Assembly (NCBI GenBank): GCA_036267955.1
Contig: DATAVB010000087.1
Coordinates: 16,590-80,589, forward strand
Length of the DNA: 64,000 nt
From: DATAVB01 sp036267955
GTDB taxonomy: Bacteria > Actinomycetota > Actinomycetes > Mycobacteriales > QHCD01
Reading direction: 5' to 3'
Part shown: positions 40,149 to 49,177 of the stretch, one piece after another
How positions within the stretch are numbered: position 1 is the stretch's first letter
Layout: every line of letters begins with the position of its first letter
The notes under the pieces: model-generated
The model's database searches: none
What the model was told of the DNA's origin: nothing
The model's input: the letters and a program-made list of their open reading frames with translations, nothing else
Position numbers and translations under genes: made by a program

Positions 40149-41801
40149 ATGAGCCGGCAGAGCGTCGCGAAAGCCCATCAGAAGATCCAGGAGCTGTCTT
40201 GGGACCCGGTGTATCACGAGCCGGTCTCTCAATACGGCACGGATTACACGTTCCAGAAGGCGAAGAAGAAGGATCCCCTCAAACAGGTCCTCCGCTCCTA
40301 CTTCCCCATGCAGGAGGAGAAGGACCACCGGGTGTATGGCGCCGAGGACGGCGCGATCCGGGGCAACATGTTCCGCCAGGTGCAAGAGCGTTGGCTGGAG
40401 TGGCAGAAGCTCTTCCTGAGCATCATTCCACTGCCAGAGATCTCCGCGGCACGCGCGATGCCACTGCTCTTCCGCACGGTCCCGAACCCGGAACTGCACA
40501 ACGGTCAGGCCATCCAGATGATCGACGAGGTCCGGCACTCGACGATCCAGCAGAACCTGAAGCGCCTGTACATGAACAACTACATCGACCCGGCCGGGTT
40601 CAACAGCAGCCTGCGCAACTTCCAGAACGACTACTGCGGCACCATCGGCCGCCAGTTCGCGGAAGGCTTCATCACCGGTGACGCCATCACGGCGGCCAGC
40701 ATCTACCTGACAATTGTGGCCGAAACGGCGTTCACCAACACGCTTTTCGTCGCCATGCCGGCGGAGGCCGCCGCGAACGGCGACTATCTACTGCCGACGG
40801 TCTTCCACTCGGTGCAGTCCGACGAGTCGCGGCACATCAGTAACGGGTACGCCACGCTGCTCATGGCGTTGTCCGACGAGAGCAACCACCAGCTGCTCGA
40901 GCGCGACCTGCGGTACGCGTGGTGGAACAACCACCGGGTCGTCGACGCGGCCATCGGCACCTTCATCGAGTACGGCACGAAGGACCGCCGCAAGGAGCGG
41001 GAAAGCTACGCCGAAATGTGGCGTCGGTGGATTTATGACGACTATTACCGCAGCTATCTCGTCCCGCTGGAGAAGTACGGTCTGACCATTCCGCACGACC
41101 TCATCGAGGAGTCGTGGAACCAGATCTGGAACAAGGGCTATGTGCACGAGGTCGCGCAGTTCTTCGCTACCGGCTGGATCGCGAACTACTGGCGCATCGA
41201 CGGGATGACGGACGAGGACTTCGAGTGGTTCGAGTTCAAATATCCCGGTTGGTACAACAAGTACGGCAAGTGGTGGGAGAACTACAACCGGCTGTCGACG
41301 CCGAACGGGCATAACCCGATCGCCTTCGAGAATGTCGATTACGTCTATCCGCACCGCTGCTGGACCTGCATGGTTCCCTGTCTGGTCCGCGAGGACATGG
41401 TGGTCGACAAGGTCGACGGCCAGTGGCGCACCTACTGCCACGAGGCATGCCGGTGGACCGACGCCGAGGCGTTCCGCCCGACCTATCAGGGCCGGGAGAC
41501 CCCGAACATGGGCAAGCTCATCGGAACGCGCGAATGGGAAACCATGTACCACAACTGGAACTTCGCCGACATCGTCAAGGACATGGGTTATGTCCGCGAC
41601 GACGGCAACACTCTGGTTGCGCAGCCGCACCTCGACCTCGACCCGAAGAAGATGTGGACACTCGATCATCTGCGTCGGCTGCCGGACTTCCCGAGTCCGA
41701 ACGTCACTCTCAACGCGATGACCGACGCCGAGCGAGAAGCGTTCCACGCCGACTACATCCGGCAGGGACCGGCCGGGCGACCGGCGCCGGCTCAGACCTG
41801 A
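40149..41801 (+). CDS. mimA: Soluble diiron monooxygenase large (alpha) subunit
   Basis: 550 residues from ATG 40149, which has AAAGGAG 6 nt upstream; the open frame upstream has no site. The four diiron ligand blocks are visible: PLPEISAARA (Glu), QMIDEVRHSTIQQ (ExxH), AETAFTNTLF (Glu) and DESRHISNGY (ExxH). It is of the propane 2-monooxygenase/MimA type, and a Zn-like C-x2-C plus C-x3-C group (HRCWTCMVPC, CHEAC) is at about 430-460. Oxidises small alkanes, acetone or phenols in characterised relatives; the actual substrate here is not determined. Confidence 0.93.
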   Translation: MSRQSVAKAHQKIQELSWDPVYHEPVSQYGTDYTFQKAKKKDPLKQVLRSYFPMQEEKDHRVYGAEDGAIRGNMFRQVQERWLEWQKLFLSIIPLPEISAARAMPLLFRTVPNPELHNGQAIQMIDEVRHSTIQQNLKRLYMNNYIDPAGFNSSLRNFQNDYCGTIGRQFAEGFITGDAITAASIYLTIVAETAFTNTLFVAMPAEAAANGDYLLPTVFHSVQSDESRHISNGYATLLMALSDESNHQLLERDLRYAWWNNHRVVDAAIGTFIEYGTKDRRKERESYAEMWRRWIYDDYYRSYLVPLEKYGLTIPHDLIEESWNQIWNKGYVHEVAQFFATGWIANYWRIDGMTDEDFEWFEFKYPGWYNKYGKWWENYNRLSTPNGHNPIAFENVDYVYPHRCWTCMVPCLVREDMVVDKVDGQWRTYCHEACRWTDAEAFRPTYQGRETPNMGKLIGTREWETMYHNWNFADIVKDMGYVRDDGNTLVAQPHLDLDPKKMWTLDHLRRLPDFPSPNVTLNAMTDAEREAFHADYIRQGPAGRPAPAQT

Positions 41802-41818
41802 CCGCCGCAGGACACCGG

Positions 41819-41857
41819 GCGGGGAGGACCCCGACATTCAGTTGGGGTCCTCCCCGC
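41819..41857. terminator. 14-bp stem-loop inside the operon between mimA and mimB
   Basis: GCGGGGAGGACCCC (41819-41832) pairs with GGGGTCCTCCCCGC (41844-41857) around 11 nt. No T-tract. It is 17 nt after the mimA stop and 48 nt before mimB, so it may attenuate the downstream genes or stabilise the mimA message. Confidence 0.7.
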
Positions 41858-41905
41858 ATCGGATTCACGATATGACGGTTTGTGGCCGAATGTGATGAGG
41901 GAGTC

Positions 41906-42952
41906 ATGGCAGACAAGCATCTGGTTCGCTTCGAGCCGGTGGGAATCGAGATCGAGGTCGCCGAGGACCAGACGATCCTGCGCGCGGCCGCGGAGCAGGG
42001 CATCATGCTCATGCACGGCTGTAAAGAGGGTCAGTGCGCGTCATGCAAATCCTTCATCCTCGACGGCGATGACGTCGAGCACGACCGTTATTCGACCTTC
42101 GCCCTGCCCGACTACGAGAAGGACGAAGGCTTCACCCTGCTGTGCCGGGCGCATGCCTATGAAGACCTGACGATCGAACTGCTCAATTACGACGAGGAGA
42201 TGATCCACTCGGGACTGCCGATCCAGGAGGCGGTCGTCGAGGTGGTCTCCAACGACAACGTCACGCACGACATGCGGCATCTGGTGATCAAGCTTGTCGA
42301 GCCGACGTCGTTGAAATTCTTTCCCGGTCAGTACGTGGATTTCACCGTCCCCGACACCGAGGAGACGCGGTCGTTCTCGATGGCGAACACCTCAAGCGCG
42401 AACGGGCAGCTGGAATTCGTCATCAAGATCTATCCCGGCGGCCTCTTCTCCGAATTTCTCGACACGAAGGTCGCGCCCGGTGACCGGCTCGACATCACCG
42501 GGCCGTTCGGGGTCTTCACCCTGCGCGACGCGCCCAACGCCGATCTCATCTTTCTCGGCGGCGGGGCCGGCATGGCGCCGATCCTCGCGCTGCTGCGCAC
42601 GATGGCCGAGCGCGGAATCGAACGCAAGGCGACCTTTTACTACGGGGCGCGCCGCCGGCGTGACCTGTGTTTCGAGGACGAGCTGCGCGAATTGGAGCAG
42701 CGGCTCCCCTCCTTCCATTACGTACCGGCACTGTCCGACCCGGATCCGGAAGAGGACTGGGACGGGGAGGTCGGCCTGATCACCGACGTCGTCCGCCGGC
42801 TCCAGGGGGAATTGGCCGGTGCCGACGCGTACGTGTGTGGGCCGCCGCCGATGGTGGAGGCGGCCCTGGAACTGCTGCCCACCCTGGGAGTGGATGAAAA
42901 GCGCATGTTCTACGACAAGTTCACGACAACCGGCGACTCGGACGAACCGTAA
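41906..42952 (+). CDS. mimB: Monooxygenase reductase component
   Basis: 348 residues from ATG 41906 (GGAG upstream; the ORF's earlier ATG lacks one). Domain order: plant-type 2Fe-2S ferredoxin (C-KEGQ-C-AS-C ... TLLC at 45-90), FAD-binding barrel (SKPRSFSMANTS-like RSFSMANTS), and NAD(P)-binding domain (FLGGGAGMAPILALLRTM). It passes electrons from NADH to the oxygenase. Followed by mimC after 64 nt. Confidence 0.94.
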   Translation: MADKHLVRFEPVGIEIEVAEDQTILRAAAEQGIMLMHGCKEGQCASCKSFILDGDDVEHDRYSTFALPDYEKDEGFTLLCRAHAYEDLTIELLNYDEEMIHSGLPIQEAVVEVVSNDNVTHDMRHLVIKLVEPTSLKFFPGQYVDFTVPDTEETRSFSMANTSSANGQLEFVIKIYPGGLFSEFLDTKVAPGDRLDITGPFGVFTLRDAPNADLIFLGGGAGMAPILALLRTMAERGIERKATFYYGARRRRDLCFEDELRELEQRLPSFHYVPALSDPDPEEDWDGEVGLITDVVRRLQGELAGADAYVCGPPPMVEAALELLPTLGVDEKRMFYDKFTTTGDSDEP

Positions 42953-43016
42953 GCAGGGCCCGGGAACCAAATCCGGCATAGATGAGGAAAGCCCCTTCAG
43001 GTAAAGGAAGAAGCCG

Positions 43017-44186
43017 ATGACAACCGCGCAAGAACGCAGCGTGCCGAAGCCCGTCTTCACCGACGCAGAGGCGGGCGCCAAGGAGTTCCCGGACTCCGCT
43101 TCGAGGCGATTCAACTACTTCACCCCGCAGAAGCGTAAGCAGAGCCACTATGAGGACGTCACGATCGAGGTCCAGCCCGACCCGCGGCACTATCTCGCCC
43201 AGGGCTGGCTCTACGGCTTCGCCGACGGGCGGGGCGGCTACCCGCTCGAGTGGACCGCCATGAAGGCCTGGGGATCCGACCGGCCGGTGCCGGTGCGCTC
43301 CCCCGGATCGGGCGGCCAGGGGTATGAATGGCCGGCGCACGGCTGGCACGAGTTCCGCGATCCCAATGAGGAGTGGGAGCTCACGCTCTACCGCTACAAC
43401 GCCAACGTGATCCGCCAGCTCAACCAGAACGTCGACGCGGCCCGGCAGGCGAAGGCGTTCGAGCAGTGGAACCACAACTGGGTGGACTTCGTAGCCCAGA
43501 ATGTCGGCGCCTGGATGCACGTCGACCACGGCCTCGGGCTCTACCTCTTCGCGAACGCCAACCGGCGGGCGCCCACCAATATGCACAACAACGCGATTTC
43601 GGTGAACAGCATGCACCGAATTCGCGCGGCCCAGGACCTCGCGCTTTACAACCTGACCCTGAGCGAGGAGATCGAGGGCTTCGACGGCACCGCCCATCTG
43701 GCGGCCTGGAATGACGGTCCGGCCTGGCAGGGCGTACGGGAGACGGCCGAGCAGCTCACCGGTATCGACGACTGGTGCGAGGCGATCTTCGCCGCCAACA
43801 TCGTCTTCGAACCGCTGGTCGGCGAGCTCTTCCGGAGCAACCTGGTCCAGCAGGCCGCGCCGGCCAATGGTGACTTCGTGACCCCGACCCTGGTCGGCGC
43901 CGAAGAGTTCGACTTCGCCGAGCGGGATCTGCGCTACACCAAGGCGATGTTCGAGTTGCTGGTCAACGACAAGGAATTCGCCGAGCAGAACAAGGCACTG
44001 CTGCAGCAGTGGCTGAGCACCTGGGTCACCCGCAGCATCACCGCGGCGCGGAAACTGCAGCCGCTCTGGTCGCAACCGGACGCCAAGCCACCGCGTTTCG
44101 AGGACAGTCTCGACCGCGCGAAGAGCCGTTTCAACGGCATTCTGTCCGATCTGGGCCTGGAGACACCGAAGGAGTTGGACCAGTGA
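43017..44186 (+). CDS. mimC: Diiron monooxygenase small (beta) subunit
   Basis: 389 residues from ATG 43017, AGGAAG about 9 nt upstream. Sequence SRRFNYFTPQKRKQSHYEDVTIEVQPDPRHYLAQGWLYGF, RYNANVIRQLNQNVDAARQAKAFEQWNHNW and NSMHRIRAAQDLALYNLTLSEE matches the beta chain of propane/phenol-type soluble diiron monooxygenases, a ferritin-like fold without the diiron ligands. Stop overlaps the next GTG. Confidence 0.93.
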   Translation: MTTAQERSVPKPVFTDAEAGAKEFPDSASRRFNYFTPQKRKQSHYEDVTIEVQPDPRHYLAQGWLYGFADGRGGYPLEWTAMKAWGSDRPVPVRSPGSGGQGYEWPAHGWHEFRDPNEEWELTLYRYNANVIRQLNQNVDAARQAKAFEQWNHNWVDFVAQNVGAWMHVDHGLGLYLFANANRRAPTNMHNNAISVNSMHRIRAAQDLALYNLTLSEEIEGFDGTAHLAAWNDGPAWQGVRETAEQLTGIDDWCEAIFAANIVFEPLVGELFRSNLVQQAAPANGDFVTPTLVGAEEFDFAERDLRYTKAMFELLVNDKEFAEQNKALLQQWLSTWVTRSITAARKLQPLWSQPDAKPPRFEDSLDRAKSRFNGILSDLGLETPKELDQ

Positions 44187-44557
44187 CCACCACATTCACC
44201 ACGTCGGAGAGCCCGTTCAAGGTCAACAACACGGCCTCGAACATGTGCGGCTTCACGTTGATGAACAACCAGGTCGGCGCGATCATCGCCGAAGTGCTGC
44301 GGGGCAAGGAGAACGTCACGGTGACCCCGCTGCCGTCGATGATCCGGGTCGACGCCAAAGGCCGCATGGATCTCATCTACGCCGAGGTCGACGAGGCCGC
44401 CGGCGAGGAGGAGGGCTGGTTCGACTCGGCCGAGTTCGAGGAGAGCATGTCCACCCACTACGGCCGCATGATCCACGAGGACGATCGCACGATCATGTTC
44501 GCCAACCCGGAGGACGCAGCCGAGTTCCTCGACTTCGACCTCGTCGCACGCTCCTAG
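44183..44557 (+). CDS. mimD: Monooxygenase coupling/effector protein
   Basis: 124 residues from GTG 44183, overlapping mimC by GTGA. NMCGFTLMNNQVGAIIAEVLRGKENVTVTPLPSMIRVDAKGRMDLIY is the conserved coupling-protein (MmoB/DmpM-type) core. It modulates the hydroxylase-reductase interaction. The same DNA read in another frame is the spurious 477-residue extension of the next gene. Confidence 0.93.
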   Translation: MTTTFTTSESPFKVNNTASNMCGFTLMNNQVGAIIAEVLRGKENVTVTPLPSMIRVDAKGRMDLIYAEVDEAAGEEEGWFDSAEFEESMSTHYGRMIHEDDRTIMFANPEDAAEFLDFDLVARS

Positions 44558-44607
44558 CAGCAGTCACAGCGGACAGCACTCGATCTGGTCCTTGGAGGGA
44601 AACAGTC

Positions 44608-45678
44608 GTGTACGAAAAAGACGGTGAAAAGTATTTCGTGGTCGACAGCCACATGCACTACTGGAACGCGGGTCCGGACAACTGGGTCCCGGGTGCGGAG
44701 CAGTACGCCAAGGGCTGGATCGAGTGCTTCCACGCATATCAGTCGCTCGGGCCGGAATCGACGCACTGGCCGATAGAGAAATTCCAGAGCTACACCGAGG
44801 ACGACCTGATGAAGGACGTCTTCCAGGACGGCTACGTCGACGTCGCGATCTTCCAGCCGACGTATCTCCGCGAGTGGTACAAGGAGGGCTTCAACACCAC
44901 GGAGAAGAACGCGGCGCTCGGCGAGAAGCATCCGGGCAAGTTCATCGCCAACACCCGGTGGGACCCGCGGGAGGGCGAGGCGGGGCTGAAGCAGTTGCGC
45001 GAGGACGTCGCCCGGTACGGCTCGATCGGGGTAAAGCTCTACACCGCCGAGTGGCGGGAGGGATCCCGCGGCTACAAGCTCAGCGACCCCGAGGCGTACA
45101 AGTTCTTCGAGGCGAGCCAGGAGCTCGGCATCAAGAACGTACACGTCCACAAGGGACCGACAATCTGGCCATTGGACAAGGACGCCTTCGACGTCTCCGA
45201 TGTCGACCACGCGGCGACCGACTTCCCCGGGCTCAACTTCATCGTCGAGCATGTCGGGCTGCCGCGGATCGAGGACTTCTGCTTCATGGCGACGCAGGAG
45301 CCGAATGTCTACGCCGGACTGTCCGTTGTCGTCGGCGGCCTGATGCACGCCCGGCCGCGGTTCTTCGCCAAGGTGATGGGCGAGCTGCTCTTCTGGGTCG
45401 GCGAGGACAAGATGACCTTCGGCAGCGACTACGGCATCTGGGAGCCGAAGTGGCAGATCGAGGGCCTGGTGGACTGGGATTACCCGGACGACGAGTTCTC
45501 CGACTATCCGCGGGTCACCACGGCGACCAAGAAGAAGATTCTGGGGCTGAACGCGGCCAAGCTTTACGGCATCGACGTTCCGGCCGAATATCGGCTGGAC
45601 GCCGGTGAGGGAACACCGGCCGCGCAGGATGACGCGGAGCTGGTGAGCCCGGGGCAGGCGTCCCCGGCGGCGCCGTGA
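44608..45678 (+). CDS. Amidohydrolase family protein of the monooxygenase cluster
   Basis: 356 residues from GTG 44608, with GGAGGG 8 nt upstream; the longer frame is out of operon logic. Metal-site pattern VVDSHMHYWN, then HVHKGPTIWP, VEHVGLP and the C-terminal TFGSDYGIWEP (Asp) is that of the 2-pyrone-4,6-dicarboxylate hydrolase / amidohydrolase-2 family. A similar gene accompanies prm/mim clusters. Role not established; it may assist monooxygenase maturation or hydrolyse an intermediate. Confidence 0.88.
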   Translation: MYEKDGEKYFVVDSHMHYWNAGPDNWVPGAEQYAKGWIECFHAYQSLGPESTHWPIEKFQSYTEDDLMKDVFQDGYVDVAIFQPTYLREWYKEGFNTTEKNAALGEKHPGKFIANTRWDPREGEAGLKQLREDVARYGSIGVKLYTAEWREGSRGYKLSDPEAYKFFEASQELGIKNVHVHKGPTIWPLDKDAFDVSDVDHAATDFPGLNFIVEHVGLPRIEDFCFMATQEPNVYAGLSVVVGGLMHARPRFFAKVMGELLFWVGEDKMTFGSDYGIWEPKWQIEGLVDWDYPDDEFSDYPRVTTATKKKILGLNAAKLYGIDVPAEYRLDAGEGTPAAQDDAELVSPGQASPAAP

Positions 45679-46373
45679 CCGAAGAGTCGCAGCTGCTCGC
45701 CGCGCTGGCGACGGTGCGGGATCCGGAGCTCGACGAACCCATCACGTCGCTTGGCTTCGTCGCGTCCTGCACCGCGTCGGACACCGGCACCGTCACCGTG
45801 CGGCTGCGGTTGCCCACCTATTTCTGTGCGCCGAATTTCGCCTACCTGATGGTCGCCGATGCCTACGACGCGGTGAGCGCGGTGCCCGGCGTGACGCGGA
45901 CCGACGTGCGGCTGGAGGACCATTTCGCCGCCGACCTCATCAACAACGGCGTGGCGGCCCGGGCCGGTTTCGTCGCCTCGTTCGAAGGTGAGGCGGCGGA
46001 CGAGTTGGACAAGCTGCGCGCCGATTTCCTGCGGAAAGCCGTGCTGGCCGGGACCGACCGGGTCTGCCGGTCGATGCTGGCCGCCGGAATGGAGGCGGCC
46101 GACCTGGCCGGACGCACCCTCGGTGACGCGCCGGACGGGCCGGTCCGCGAACGGCTGCGGGATCGCCGCCGCGAGCTGGGTCTGTCCTATGACGACGGTG
46201 CGGCGTTGGTGATCGACCCGGTCACCGGTGCGGCCGTCGAGGCGGCCGAATTGCGGATGCACATGGGCCGGGCCCGCATCACCCGGGTCGGCCAGGAGGC
46301 GAATTCCGGGGTGTGCCGGGGGATGTTGCGGTCCCGCTATCGGGGCGTGGTGCAGGAGGAGGAGGCCTCATGA
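45675..46373 (+). CDS. MIP18/DUF59 family protein
   Basis: 232 residues from GTG 45675, overlapping the amidohydrolase stop. N-terminal DUF59 domain: TVRDPELDEPITSLGFVASC, VRLRLPTYFCAPNFAYLMV. The C-terminal part is longer than a bare MIP18 (usually about 100 residues) and contains MHMGRARITRVG and GVCRGMLRSRYRG. MIP18 proteins help insert iron-sulfur or diiron cofactors. Overlaps the alcohol dehydrogenase gene by ATGA. Confidence 0.85.
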   Translation: MTEESQLLAALATVRDPELDEPITSLGFVASCTASDTGTVTVRLRLPTYFCAPNFAYLMVADAYDAVSAVPGVTRTDVRLEDHFAADLINNGVAARAGFVASFEGEAADELDKLRADFLRKAVLAGTDRVCRSMLAAGMEAADLAGRTLGDAPDGPVRERLRDRRRELGLSYDDGAALVIDPVTGAAVEAAELRMHMGRARITRVGQEANSGVCRGMLRSRYRGVVQEEEAS

Positions 46374-47395
46374 AAGCGGTTCGGTTACACACCTATCACC
46401 AGCAGCCGGTCATCGAGGAGGTGCCGGAACCGACGGTTAAGGACCCGTTCGACGTCGTGGTCAAGATCGGTGGCGCCGGCGTGTGCCGCACCGACCTGCA
46501 TATCATCGAGGAGCAGTGGGCCGCCAATTCCGGGGTCCAGCTGCCGTACACGATCGGGCACGAGAATGCCGGCTGGGTGCACGAAATCGGCTCCGCGGTG
46601 ACCAATGTCGCCGTCGGTGACACGGTGATCCTGCATCCGACGCCGACCTGCGGGCTGTGTCAGGCGTGCCGGGCCGGCAACGACATGCACTGCCTCTTCG
46701 GCTCATTCCCCGGAATCAACACCGACGGTGGAATGGCCGAATACCTGCTCACCTCGGCGCGGGCGTGCATCAAGCTGGACCCGGAAACGCAGCCGGAGGA
46801 CGTGGCCGCGCTGGCTGACGCCGGCATCACCGCGTACCACGCCGTCCGCAAGGCCGTACCGCTGCTCTATCCGGGCACGGTGTGCGTCGTCAACGGCGCC
46901 GGCGGTCTCGGCCATATCGGGATCCAGTCGCTGAGCGCGCTGACCGCAACCACGATCATCGTGGTGGATCGCAATCCGGACGCGCTGGAACTCGCCGCGA
47001 AACTGGGCGCGGACCACACCGTCCTCGCGGACGGGAAGCAGGTCGACGCGGTGCTGGACCTGACCGGCGGGAACGGGGCGGAAGTGGTATTGGATTTCGT
47101 CGCCGAACAGGGCGCCCAGCAGGACGCATTCGCCATGACCCGGCGCCACGGCTCGCAGTTCGTGATCGGTTACGGCAGCAACATCGATATTCCGACGATC
47201 GACATCATCTCCACCGAACGCAATATCGTCGGAAACCTCGTGGGTACGTACAACGACCTCGTGGAGCTGATGGTGCTGGCGCAGGCCGGCAAGGTCACCC
47301 TGCACACCAAGAAATATCCGCTGGACGGTGCGCTGGACGCGCTCGCCGATCTCGATGCCGGACGGGTCAGGGGACGCGCAATTCTGACTCCCTGA
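46370..47395 (+). CDS. adh: Zinc-dependent alcohol dehydrogenase
   Basis: 341 residues from ATG 46370. Catalytic zinc ligands in GAGVCRTDLH and GHENAGWVHE; structural zinc site C-G-L-C-Q-A-C-R-A-G-N-D-M-H-C. NAD-binding GAGGLGHIGIQSL and acidic VVDRNPDA favour NAD over NADP. In this cluster it would oxidise the alcohol made by the monooxygenase, e.g. 2-propanol to acetone (inference). Overlaps the MIP18 gene. Confidence 0.95.
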   Translation: MKAVRLHTYHQQPVIEEVPEPTVKDPFDVVVKIGGAGVCRTDLHIIEEQWAANSGVQLPYTIGHENAGWVHEIGSAVTNVAVGDTVILHPTPTCGLCQACRAGNDMHCLFGSFPGINTDGGMAEYLLTSARACIKLDPETQPEDVAALADAGITAYHAVRKAVPLLYPGTVCVVNGAGGLGHIGIQSLSALTATTIIVVDRNPDALELAAKLGADHTVLADGKQVDAVLDLTGGNGAEVVLDFVAEQGAQQDAFAMTRRHGSQFVIGYGSNIDIPTIDIISTERNIVGNLVGTYNDLVELMVLAQAGKVTLHTKKYPLDGALDALADLDAGRVRGRAILTP

Positions 47396-47443
47396 CCGCC
47401 ATTTCGAGCACCCGACCGATTACACAGAGGGGGATCACCCACA

Positions 47444-49135
47444 ATGGCCAAGGACCTGCGTTTCGGCTCAGAAGCCCGTGACCTGTTGCTGGCGGGCGTC
47501 GACAAACTCGCGGAAGCGGTGAAATCTACGCTCGGGCCCAAGGGCCGCAACGTCATCATCGAAAAGATCACCGGATCCCCCGTGGTCACGAACGACGGTG
47601 TCACGATCGCGCGCGAAATCCATCTGAAGAACCAGTTCGAGAACATGGGCGCCCAGCTGGTCAAGGAAGCGGCCATCAAGACGAACGACGTGGTCGGCGA
47701 CGGCACCACGACCGCCACGGTGATCGCGCAGGCGATCATCCGGGAGGGCATGAAGGCCATCGGCGGCGGCGGCAATCCGGTGCTGGTCAAGCGCGGCGTG
47801 GATCTCGCGGTCGGTCGGTTGATCGAACACCTGGAAAAGGCGGCCCACCCGGTCGTCACCGAGGACGATTACGCCCGGGTCGCCGCCATCTCGGCCAACG
47901 ACGACGACTCGGTCGGCGCGGTCATCGCGAAGGCGCTGCACACCGTCGGCGACGCCGGCGTCGTCACGGTCGAGGAATCACCCAGGATCGGGATGTCGGT
48001 CGATTTCGTCGAGGGCTTCGAGTTCGACAACGGTTACGTCTCCCCCTATCTGGTCACCGATCCCGGCCGGCTCGAGGCCGTGCTCGACGATCCGTACATC
48101 CTGATGTGCAGCGAAAAGGTCACGAAGGTCCAGGAGCTCATGCCCATCCTGGACAAGATCATGCGGCAGCCCCGGCCACTGGTGCTCATCGCCGAGACCG
48201 TCGAGGGCACTGCCCTTTCCATGCTGGTGCACAACCATGTGAACCGCACCTTCCAGGCCGTGGCGGTCCGCGCGCCCGGCTTCGGCGACCGGCGGCTGCA
48301 CAAGTTGGAGGACCTCGCGGCCGTTGTCGGCGGCGCGGTGCTGAGCCGGCAGTCCAGCTTCTCGATGGAGTCGATGACCCTGGAACATCTCGGCCGGGCC
48401 AGGCAGGTGCGGGTCACCGAGAACCGGACCACAATCGTCGGCGGCGCCGGCGGGGCGGCCGCCATCGACTTCCGGGCCAACCAGCTGCGGGCCGAGCTCG
48501 GCCGGGCCCAATTCGGCATCGACGAGGATGTGCTGACCGACCGGATCGGCGCCCTCACCGGAAAGGTGGCGATGATCCGGGTCGGCGCCGCGACGCCGGC
48601 CGAACTCAAGGAACTACAACACCGGGTGGAGGACGCGCTCTCGGCGACCCGGGCGGCAATGGCGGAAGGAATCGTGGCGGGCGGCGGGGCGACCCTGCTG
48701 CACGCGGAGAAGGTCCTGGCCGACCACGGTCTGGACGGCGACTATGCGACCGGGGCGGACATCGTCCGGCGGGCCTTGAGCGAGCCCGCTTTCCTGATCG
48801 CCAGCAATGCCGGATACGACGCACAGGAGGTCATCGACAAGACCCGGCAGCTCGGCGACGACGAGGGTTTCGACGCACTGCTCAATCGATACGGCAACAT
48901 GGTCGAGCTGGGCATCATCGATCCCCTCCGAGTGTGTCGTTCCGCTCTGCAGAACGGCGCTTCGGTCGCCGGCCTGCTGCTCACCACGAACTCACTGATC
49001 GCCGAGGAGCAGACCCCCTGGGGTGGCAGCGCGGCGCTGATGACCGAGTTCGGTCCGCTGGACGAAGGGCTTCACCAGCCTTCGCCCGACTCCAGCACGC
49101 CGCAGTCACTCGGCATGGGCCCGTCGATGGGCTGA
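47444..49135 (+). CDS. mimG: Monooxygenase-associated 60-kDa chaperonin (MimG-type GroEL)
   Basis: 563 residues. ATP site LGPKGRNVIIEK and GDGTTTATVIA are intact, with the GroEL core PYLVTDPGRLEAVLDDPYILM and AAMAEGIVAGGGATLLHAEK. The housekeeping C-terminal GGM repeats are replaced by PQSLGMGPSMG. In mycobacteria MimG is required for folding MimA. Placed in the operon after adh (48-nt gap) and lacking groES, so it is dedicated rather than the general chaperonin. Confidence 0.93.
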   Translation: MAKDLRFGSEARDLLLAGVDKLAEAVKSTLGPKGRNVIIEKITGSPVVTNDGVTIAREIHLKNQFENMGAQLVKEAAIKTNDVVGDGTTTATVIAQAIIREGMKAIGGGGNPVLVKRGVDLAVGRLIEHLEKAAHPVVTEDDYARVAAISANDDDSVGAVIAKALHTVGDAGVVTVEESPRIGMSVDFVEGFEFDNGYVSPYLVTDPGRLEAVLDDPYILMCSEKVTKVQELMPILDKIMRQPRPLVLIAETVEGTALSMLVHNHVNRTFQAVAVRAPGFGDRRLHKLEDLAAVVGGAVLSRQSSFSMESMTLEHLGRARQVRVTENRTTIVGGAGGAAAIDFRANQLRAELGRAQFGIDEDVLTDRIGALTGKVAMIRVGAATPAELKELQHRVEDALSATRAAMAEGIVAGGGATLLHAEKVLADHGLDGDYATGADIVRRALSEPAFLIASNAGYDAQEVIDKTRQLGDDEGFDALLNRYGNMVELGIIDPLRVCRSALQNGASVAGLLLTTNSLIAEEQTPWGGSAALMTEFGPLDEGLHQPSPDSSTPQSLGMGPSMG

Positions 49136-49177
49136 CCGACCAACCGCGGGTGCGAATTTCTCGCAGAACTGAGGTCG

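Noticed and set aside
44245..44607. N-terminal extension of the amidohydrolase
   Set aside because: The frame overlaps mimD in another frame and only the GTG at 44608 has a ribosome site and domain homology.
47444..49135. GroEL as the general chaperonin
   Set aside because: It has no groES partner and lacks the GGM-rich tail, so it is better explained as the dedicated MimG-type chaperonin.
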